Below are positions 56,501 through 64,000 of a stretch of 64,000 nucleotides of DNA, piece after piece; position 1 is the stretch's first letter; each line of letters opens with the position of its first letter. The stretch is from Dirofilaria immitis. Its lineage: Eukaryota > Nematoda > Chromadorea > Rhabditida > Onchocercidae. The stretch spans positions 1,178,001 to 1,242,000 of the forward strand of contig JAKNDB010000107.1 in NCBI GenBank assembly GCA_024305405.1. The letters are read 5' to 3'. Made by a program: the position numbers and the translations under genes. A model generated the notes under the pieces. The model was not told where the DNA came from. It searched no databases and worked only from the letters and a program-made list of their open reading frames with translations.

Positions 56501-59500
56501 CTGGCAGTGTTGAAGTATGGGATGAATGAGAACCGACAGTTGATGGATTACTTGGCAGTGACGATGTTGATGTAAAACTTGAGATGACTGATGGTGATGC
56601 CTGCCTTGGTGGACTGAAATAAGTACAATTTTGTCAAAAATGATGAAAAATGAAAACCTAATTTAAAATATTGTACATCAACTTAGAAAATAAAAATAAA
56701 TCAATTTTTTAACCTAAAATCTTGAATCAGTTTTTAGCCTAATTTTTCGGTCAACTGTCATTAATATGATTAACAAAACTCATAACTTCAATGAGCATTG
56801 ATTTATGGTTTTGAACCGCTTTAATGAATAACTACTTCGGTCATAGTTAATTTCGCATTAAACATACCGTCGATCAGGATTCCCGCGAACAGGTTTATTT
56901 TTCTGTCCAGGAGCTGGTGATTGGAACCTGAATGGTAACACTCGTGCACATGTAGCAGATAAATCGCGCTAAAAGGAAAAAAATTCAAGCACAATTAAAC
57001 AACATTATAGAAAACAAAAATGAGACGATGTGAAAATTATGAAAACATGAAATTTCAGAAAAGAAAAACATAAAGAAAATAATAGTATAATTACATAAAT
57101 CTAGCTTCACTAAAATATAGCTCAATAATACAATTGTTTTCCCAATATTTTATTAGTCTCAAACTTCATCTAAATCAAAGTTTGTTAACATTTATTATCT
57201 TAAAGCAAAATTATTTGTATTTGATCCACTTGCTTATTCCTTATATGTTCTCAATTTCCATTACAAATTTTTGAAAAAGGTAAAAAACTTTAAAGGACTA
57301 AGAAGAAATCGATAATCAATAATTTTTTAATTTTATTATAATTAAGCACTGAAAAATGAATATTACCTGTCTCACCCGCCGTTTTTTCGGTCGTACATAT
57401 TCTCCAGCGACTTGCGAATCAAAATCTTCATCAGCTGCAACTAATATGACTTAACACTGAGATAAAATTCTCTAAATATTCCAAAAACCGAATATTTTCG
57501 TTTCAATTTCTGTTTTTAGGAGAATTTGTTAAGAAAACAAACAAAAATGAGAACTGAAGCATAGAAGAAATCATATCTAAAATAATATTAAAGCGTGTTA
57601 TATCATGTTAAAAATTTAGCTCAAAATAACCTTGGATATTACACTTCGGTGCAAGAATAGCTTTATCAGCAGAAGTGATAACTGGAGTTGAACTGGAACT
57701 GGAGGATGGACAAGATGTTGCCAATTCGAGGGAACTTGGACGAGCTGTACTTGTTGATGGTGTCACATCATAGTAAGCCGTTGATTTTTGGCTTGAATCA
57801 CCAACACACAATTCCTCTGGACTCTGCGCTGTTCTAGTGAATTGCTGAATTGCATTGAATAGCTAAAAAAAGTAATCTGAATTATCAGTAACTCGAAATA
57901 ATATGAAAGTTTCATTTGTTCTTTTAGCAAAAAAATTAATAAAAATTGTAGGAAATATCCTATCACATATAAAAATATTCCTAATTATTGGAAATCAGTA
58001 ACATTAAGGAATGAAAAATAATTATTGCTTCTTTTGAGTGGCACAGACGAAGACAATGTCAACTATATTTATGGTATAAAGGAACATATTTTTGAAAAAA
58101 TTACGATAGCTTAGTACCAAAAAGTTTGAAATTCTCTGCAATTCATAACAAACAGAAATTTAATAACCAGTGTTTCAGACTTGATAAGACCAGAGGCCAT
58201 ACGATAAGTTCGCATATTTTCCTCATCTTCGCCAGAAGCCAGTGTATCAATACGTCCATCATAATCATTCTCCGTTTCACGCAGTAACAAGCGTAGCCTT
58301 TCCGGGACTGTAACAAACAATATATACATTTCAAACAAAAAGAAATCTAGAAATGACAAATGAAGTTAAAATTCAATTTAACGTCTTTGCAATATAAAAA
58401 TTCATTGTTTGTATGATTTGACATATTTCCGATTAATAAAAAAGAAACGATAAACTGTATTATAGTAACTTACTGTAAGGAGCTTTAGGCAGCGTAATCA
58501 TTTCATGCAGTGCAGTATTTGCATTTCGCAACCTTTCATTATGTGCTTTTGCAAGTCCCAGCAATTCATTTGCAACATTTTGATCTACATTGTCCTCATC
58601 ACCAATATCATCATGAGTGGGAATCTCAAAATAATAATTAAATAGTAAAATGCGATGATTCTACCTATCGAGTAACAATTAAGCATCTTTTATTAAGAGA
58701 ATAGATTTCTAACAAATGAGTGCAAAAATAAAGCAAAAAAATTGAAGTATCTTAAAAAATTATACATCATATATTTTTTAATTTTGAAACTCACATCATC
58801 ATAATGTGGTACTGGATCTAAACCTTCGATTCCCCATTGTGCATAGGTATCATACGATGGACTCAAACTGAAAAAAAACATGACATATTATAAAATGAAC
58901 AGTTAGAATTTTTGTCTTTCCTCAGAAATTCGATTTAACACAGAAAACCGCACTACCTGAATATTCTTTCATTTGCAATAAAACATTAACAAGCACAAAA
59001 CTTGGCATGCATCGTTTATTCCCCATAAGTTGAATAAATTTAAGAGAAAATAAATTTTTGTCTTAAAGAGAAGACTAAAAAAACAAACGTTTGGGCTATT
59101 TTTGACAGCACTTCATCATTAGCTGCTTGTCGTATTTCAGCATGATAAGATTCATCAGATATACTGCAAAATTTGATTTCTTTAATAAATTATATGGGAA
59201 GAAAAATTATATATTGTATTCCAGGTATTCATATATATACATTACAGGCTAAGAAGTATCCTTATCAAAAAATCAATAATAAGACTCAATAAAGCATGAA
59301 AACACACAATAAAGCTGTTTTCAGATGTTCAAGCAGTATCTTTTTGTAATCATTCAGCATTCCTTGAGCACGAAATGCGGAAACAACCGTTGAGAAGGCG
59401 TCCTTTTCTGAAATATAAAATCAATCAAAACATGGTATTATATTCCCAACCAATCAACGAAAGCGTAAAAAGCGACATCATTATAATAGAATCATATACT

Positions 59501-59674
59501 AAAACTCACCGAGTATACGTAACATATAACTGCAGTCTTCCTCATCATAAGTACTATGCCTCACCGCATACTTCTGTTTGATAAGTTCTTCATCCTCAGC
59601 AATTGTTTGTTTTTTTCCTCTTCATTAGCTGCTGTATCTACCTTTGAAGACATTGGTAATTCTCGCTGATCCAT
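53537..59674 (-). CDS. EMSY-like ENT-domain protein, 16 exons
   Basis: Exons 5' to 3': 59510-59674, 59308-59407, 59089-59163, 58795-58867, 58474-58624, 58168-58307, 57631-57862, 57367-57440, 56868-56968, 56423-56613, 55907-56051, 55290-55562, 54788-55149, 54278-54364, 54002-54108 and 53537-53706; about 815 aa. The ENT domain is at residues ~45-110: EEDCSYMLRILEKDAFSTVV, SAFRAQGMLNDYKK, then AEIRQAANDEVLSKIAQ. It is followed by YDTAQ-type YAQWGIEGLDPVPH, equivalent to the WSIEGRRLVP block after the ENT domain of EMSY. A basic patch RPKKRRVR is a likely nuclear signal. The rest is Ser/Thr/Pro/Gln-rich and disordered, as in EMSY. EMSY binds HP1 and BRCA2 in vertebrates and belongs to chromatin repressor complexes; a similar role here is inference. 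Start: ATG after a TTCTCAGCAG acceptor. One extra base is needed in the T7 at 59610-59616 and one at the 54002/53706 junction. Confidence 0.88.
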
Positions 59675-61651
59675 TACCACAGCATTTTTTAATCCCAAGC
59701 GATCCTGCTGAGAATAAGAAATCTCATTTAAAATGGTACATAAAGGCAAACGATCGTTCGTTTTAATTTTTAGATTAATCAATTTCGTTGATAACCAATA
59801 ATTTTGTTTACAAACATCAATATAGCAAAACGAAGACTAATAGAATTAGTTGAGCAAAGATTGGCAGGTTTCAGCAAACAATTTATTGCGATGAAAGAAA
59901 TTTAGAGAGAGAAGAGGAACTGTCATTCTCGTCTGTTACAAATTTTACTGCCTAATATCAAGATATGGTTTCTAAAGGATATTAAATGACTTTAAAACGC
60001 ATTGATTTTTCCATTCTACTTCTGATTCGAGAACGAAATAATAGACAACATAAAGAACAACTTATGTAAAAGTAATAAGTACATACATAGAATCATTTCA
60101 ATAAGTAGTCTCATTCATTTTTGTTCATTTCTTACAAATTATCTTTTCTCTCATATAATTCCTAAAAAGTAATAGGATGAAAGGAGAAGTAAAGTTGACA
60201 AAATGGAAGTTTAATTATATTTTTCAAAAACTGATAACACTGCTCAAAAGCTTATTTTATTCTTACCATTATTAGCTCTCAAATAAAACAAAGAATAGGG
60301 CAAGTAATAAAAGAGTAATTGATAAGAATAAGCTGGGTATTCATATATCCATCCATAGAAATCATAGAGATAGATGGTGGAGAGAAGAATGCGCAAGTGC
60401 ACATTTCTTTTTGTTTTCACTCTCTCTCTCTCTCTCTTCAAATAGAAATGAAGATACTGTTTACTCATCCCCTGATCACGAATTCATCATCTATTTCGAA
60501 TTCCCAAATTTATCATTTTGGTTATAAACAAGAAGGAAGCTAAAAATTTCAATAATGAACGGTTCCTTCCACTTCAAGTTATTAATTTTGATCTCTATTC
60601 TATCCATTTCTATTGCTAATCAATTTCCTAATTAATGGATCATATCTTTGATAAATAGACTAAAAGAAGAAAGGCTCACTAAAAGAAATCGAATCGATCC
60701 AATAGTTAATCAAATTCATGTAATCGAACAAATGCAAGTACTGACAACAACATCGGAAAATATTAAATTAAATTGTAAAAGATATAACATATCACAATTA
60801 AAATCTTCTATTATCATATCAAAATTTGAGATCAAGATTCGGATAATCGCGAATGAAGATAAGCTCACCTGACAAAACAAATATCCCCTGCTTTCTACAA
60901 CTGAGGAGAAATAGGAATGTCTAACAGATAAGCGAATTCCATCATTTTGAATGTCGCGCGTTTACAGGAATTAAATATTTGATCTACCATTATGAACAGC
61001 TTTATCTCAGATAGAACGCATTGCGTCGGGGCATGCGTCGCGGTCATAGAGAAGTTGAAGCTGCTTGTAGGATTTTCCGATGGGATTGGGCTTGAATGAA
61101 GTGAAGCGGTTCTGCGCGATGGATTTTGATTTAATTCACATGATAGCTTATAACTCATGTATTTGACGTCCGTGACATGAAAAGAGAAGTAATACGTGAT
61201 CGTTTTTTCTGGGTACATTACGTAGTTTGCAATTTTTAGTCTTTGTAAATTTTTACTCATAACCATTCAGACAGATTAAAAACTTTTATTTGAAGCTTGA
61301 AACTTTTATGAAACTGAATTCATTATGAGGACTTTCATATATTCGTCCCCTGACTTCTATTAGAGGCCTAATGTTGCTAAAGTGTCGTTATACTGTTATT
61401 CTTATCAATTTCTATTGAAAACAAAAGTTTTTCAATTTAAAAGTTTGAATTATTCATTCTTAAATTAGTTTAAACTCCATACTTTTACTTGCTTTTAGTT
61501 TTTCTATCATAGTTTCTTTTCTATCGTGCACATTATACAACATTGTTCCTAGATTGTCTCATGTGATGTATAACATATGATCAATTTTTATTTCAGACCG
61601 TTGTAGACTTTGATATTTTGTTTTCGGTGATAAATATTACAACATATCATC
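59675..61651. promoter_or_regulatory. Divergent region between EMSY-like gene and RPL19
   Basis: Likely holds both promoters. A probable splice or trans-splice acceptor ends at 59722 just upstream of the EMSY-like start. A CT-rich run lies at 60421-60439. A GC-richer patch at about 60945-61140 (GTCGCGCG, GGGGCATGCGTCGCGG) carries a 123-codon minus-strand frame; it could be an unlinked 5' exon, but I see no donor that joins it in phase. Confidence 0.45.
61585..61596 (+). promoter_or_regulatory. Probable trans-splice (SL) acceptor for RPL19
   Basis: TTTTTATTTCAG is a near-perfect nematode 3' splice consensus located 55 bp before the RPL19 ATG with no matching upstream donor. Nematode ribosomal protein genes are usually spliced-leader trans-spliced, so this is the likely mRNA 5' end. 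Confidence 0.5.
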
Positions 61652-62971
61652 ATGAGGTTTGTTGTGGCATTGTGTTAAATTAGTAAGCTTTTGTAATTAA
61701 TGAGGTGAATATCAGTAATATATCCTTGAATGTGAGATTAAACTCATTAAATCACAGCTATGTTTGTGGAACAAGCTTTAGTCACAAGAACTAAAAGGTT
61801 GAATAAAGAATTTTTAGCTCCACTTTATTAACTTGTGTCAGGTTAGTAAAATTAGTTAAATGGTTTATATTTTGCAGTGGTCTACGGTTTCAAAAAGATT
61901 AGCCTCAGATGTATTGAAATGTGGTAAAAAAAAGGTCTGGTTAGATCCAAATGAAATCAACGAAATTTCCAACGCCAATTCGCGACAGAATATCAGAAGA
62001 CTTGTCAGGACGGTTTGATAATTCGTAAACCAGTTGCAGTGCATTCACGATATCGTGCTCGTAAAAACCTGGAAGCTCGCAGAAAGGTTTGCTTATTATC
62101 TCATACTTCATATGTTTAGTAAGATTTCATTCAAACTTGCTACAGTAAACTTTAATGGAATCTTTTAGTGATTTCCGTTTTTTGTTAAACATGCTCAAGA
62201 AGCTCGAGTTTGTAACAGAAACTTTGTTCCACATATTTATTTTCATAGTTGAACATTTTTAGGGTCGTCATATGGGTCATGGAAAAAGGCGAGGTACACA
62301 GAATGCACGTATGCCGGAAAAGGTTTTGTGGATCCGTCGAATGCGTGTGCTTCGTCATCTTTTGAAACGTTACCGTGAAGCGAAAAAGATTGATAAGCAT
62401 CTGTCAGTTGTTAGCTGTTTACATTAATTAGATTTTAAGTGCAAATAACAAAAAACATTTCTTGTTTTTTTAATATATTTTATATCGCATTTCCTTTTAT
62501 TTTTCAGATATCATGATCTTTATCTTCGAGCTAAGGGTAATGCTTTTAAGAATAAGCGCAATTTAATGGAATTCATTTTCAAAAGGAAGACTGAAAATAC
62601 ACGTTCCAAACAACTAGCGTAAGTTATTTGAAGAGGTTTTTGTTTTGTTGTTTCCATTCATATGAAAGAACCTAAATGTCCACTGTAAAAAAGTTCGATC
62701 CAGTTTTTGGAATTTGAGAATGAATAACAAAATAAAATATTAAAATTTAAGAGAATTCCGGAGAACATTAATAGTGTTTGCCCATGAAAATTGCTTTTAA
62801 CAATTGCAGAGAACAAGCAGAAGCTCGTCGTGCAAAGAATAAGGAATCCAGAAAACGACGTGAACAACGTTTAGTAGTAAAAGAGCAGAAGTTTTGCGCA
62901 AAATCTCAGAGAATGAGAAAGAGACAGTCATTAGCAAAGAAACAAAAGAATCTAAAGCAACAGAAAAGTGA
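61652..62971 (+). CDS. rpl-19: 60S ribosomal protein L19 (eL19), 5 exons
   Basis: Exons are 61652-61656 (ATG plus two bases), 61878-62086, 62263-62402, 62508-62618 and 62810-62971, about 200 aa. eL19 is a basic large-subunit protein of the cytosolic ribosome. Seen: [44 protein letters not shown], then [58 protein letters not shown] and [17 protein letters not shown]. Three one-base repairs are needed: the A5 run at 61892-61896, near 62007 (AAG for AG) and at 62891-62895. The last restores an acidic eL19-like tail ending at 62971; unrepaired, the frame would run to 63011 with an atypical Lys/Gln-rich tail. The micro first exon of five coding bases explains why no start codon is visible in exon 2. 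Poly(A) signal AATAAA at 63045-63050. Confidence 0.97.
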
Positions 62972-63044
62972 GGTGATAAAATACATATTTGTTTGGATGC
63001 GCAAGTTGTAAACATAATTGGTTTCCTGTTATTAATTTTTTTAC

Positions 63045-63050
63045 AATAAA
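63045..63050 (+). terminator. Poly(A) signal of RPL19
   Basis: AATAAA 74 bp downstream of the inferred RPL19 stop codon, followed by a T-rich sequence (TTTGTTGTTTTC), the usual nematode 3'-end arrangement. Confidence 0.7.
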
Positions 63051-63366
63051 ATTTGTTGTTTTCATGTCTTATGGATGACCTTATTAGTTTATACTCATAT
63101 GCATTCCTGCGCCATTTACGCATAAAAATCTCCTTGCGAGAGTTAAATATCATACTTTAGGTTCAAATGAATCATAAATTACGAAATTCGCGAAGCATGC
63201 GATTTTAAGGTATAAATATATTGGAATTTTAAAGTTTTCGGTTTTTCGAACGATTGCTCGATGCATTAGGGAAATAGAATTGCATATGTGCAAAAGCTAA
63301 ATAAGGCAATTAATCAAAAAGTAGTTTAATTCGGAAATATTTGCTGACAAGAATAGTTATATGGTT

Positions 63367-63865
63367 TTAGGTTGTTGTTTCGATTTCTTCGACGATGTCC
63401 GTGTTTTTTCCTATTGTTTGTCTGGGCATAGGAAGTAATCGAGTTTGTGGAGGTGATATGGCACGTGATGCCATCAGTTGAGTATTTGATGGTCCTGGTT
63501 TAAGTTCAGATTCAATGTCTTCAGCGTCTCCTTCCTCAGATTCAACGACTGAGTCTATTGGTCTTTCTTCCTTACGGACTTGTTTCTGGAAAAGAATGAC
63601 GAGATAGATCTTATCAAACTATTAGTCTTATTGCAGCAGCAATTTTAGTAATAGACGAATAATAAACACTCATGATTAGATGGAATTAACCTGTTCATCA
63701 AATGTTTTCGTAAAATCAGGTAGGGGACATTCTGAAATTCTGTATAACGATGTTGGTATCACATCATATCCGTATTTTTTCATATCTTTAAGTATAATAT
63801 CCATAGTTATAGTCATCGAACCTTGGCTTCTCACTTTTGTAACTGCAAATTCATCATTTTTTAAA
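63367..63865 (-). CDS. 3' part of an unrecognised gene (two exons, partial)
   Basis: Exons are 63691-63865 and 63367-63585, joined in phase; the 5' part lies beyond the right edge. The first exon encodes NDEFAVTKVRSQGSMTITMD, then ILKDMKKYGYDVIPTSLY and ECPLPDFTKTFDEQ; the second is acidic and ends after PPQTRLLPMPRQTIGKN with a Thr-rich terminus (EEIETTT, then stop). Both have good splice sites (TATTCAG acceptor; GTTAAT donor; TTTCCAG acceptor). I do not recognise a domain. The composition (helical part followed by an acidic, Ser/Pro tail) suggests a soluble regulatory protein. It converges on RPL19 with about 395 bp between stops. Confidence 0.6.
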
Positions 63866-64000
63866 CTGAATAATATTTAAAAGGCACAAAATATCTACAA
63901 TTAAAAAAAAAAAAAGTTATGAAATGAAAAATATTCAACATATACGTAGCAATTAATTATTAGTTTTGTTTATTCGAGAAAAAAGCAACAAAAAAATTTT

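Noticed and set aside
61585..61656. Spliced-leader RNA gene
   Set aside because: No copy of the 22-nt SL1 sequence was seen on either strand; only splice acceptors that could receive a leader were found.
44729..62971. Frameshifted mig-2, PP2A and RPL19 as pseudogenes
   Set aside because: Introns, splice sites and catalytic or structural motifs are intact and the only defects are single missing bases, mostly in homopolymers; sequencing error is far more likely than decay.

Overview
The window is about 72% A+T, eukaryotic and intron-rich. The gene content points to a nematode: an MSP-domain protein, a MIG-2-type Rho GTPase, canonical introns (GT...TTTCAG) and probable trans-splice acceptors just upstream of start codons. 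Base composition and gene structure would suit a spirurid/filarial worm, but I cannot name the species. No bacterial, organellar or viral block was seen.

Layout: 0-4.8 kb has no supportable gene, only a 119-bp tandem duplication and hairpins. 4.8-8.0 kb (+) is a METTL13/spermidine-synthase-like methyltransferase. 9.6-14.0 kb (-) is a complete gamma-syntrophin (PH-PDZ-PH, 13 exons). 15.1-17.8 kb (-) is an MSP-domain protein. 19.4-21.3 kb (+) is the Rab-like IFT-B subunit IFT22. 21.9-23.8 kb (-) is a Rab26/37-type GTPase. 23.8-29.6 kb is a repeat-rich gene desert with a 560-bp polypurine minisatellite. 29.6-32.1 kb (-) holds two unrecognised genes: a helical protein and a small secreted protein with a duplicated four-cysteine module. 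33.5-36.3 kb (-) is dTDP-glucose 4,6-dehydratase (TGDS/RML-2). 38.8-39.1 kb holds a GC-rich island with one candidate exon. 40.2-42.9 kb (+) is the PP2A catalytic subunit. 44.7-46.0 kb (-) is MIG-2. 51.1-52.7 kb (+) is a small Ser-rich unknown protein. 53.5-59.7 kb (-) is a 16-exon ENT-domain protein that I read as an EMSY orthologue. 61.7-63.0 kb (+) is ribosomal protein L19. 63.4 kb to the end (-) is the 3' part of an unrecognised gene.

Exon models were built by hand from splice sites and reading phase. In about twenty places, including highly conserved genes (PP2A, RPL19, MIG-2, syntrophin), the phase fails by exactly one base, always repairable by adding one base, nearly always within or next to a short homopolymer. 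IFT22, the Rab and TGDS need no repair. The simplest reading is homopolymer undercalling in the assembly, not pseudogenes; any automatic annotation of this contig will be broken at those points.

The genes are mostly housekeeping or signalling genes with no pathway in common. Neighbours are often convergent (IFT22/Rab37, PP2A/MIG-2, RPL19/partial gene) or divergent (MSP/IFT22, EMSY/RPL19). The most interesting items are the nematode EMSY-like ENT protein, a near-consensus RFX X-box 31 bp upstream of the IFT22 start codon, the duplicated-Cys-module secreted protein and the polypurine minisatellite. I did not find a convincing new multi-gene system.
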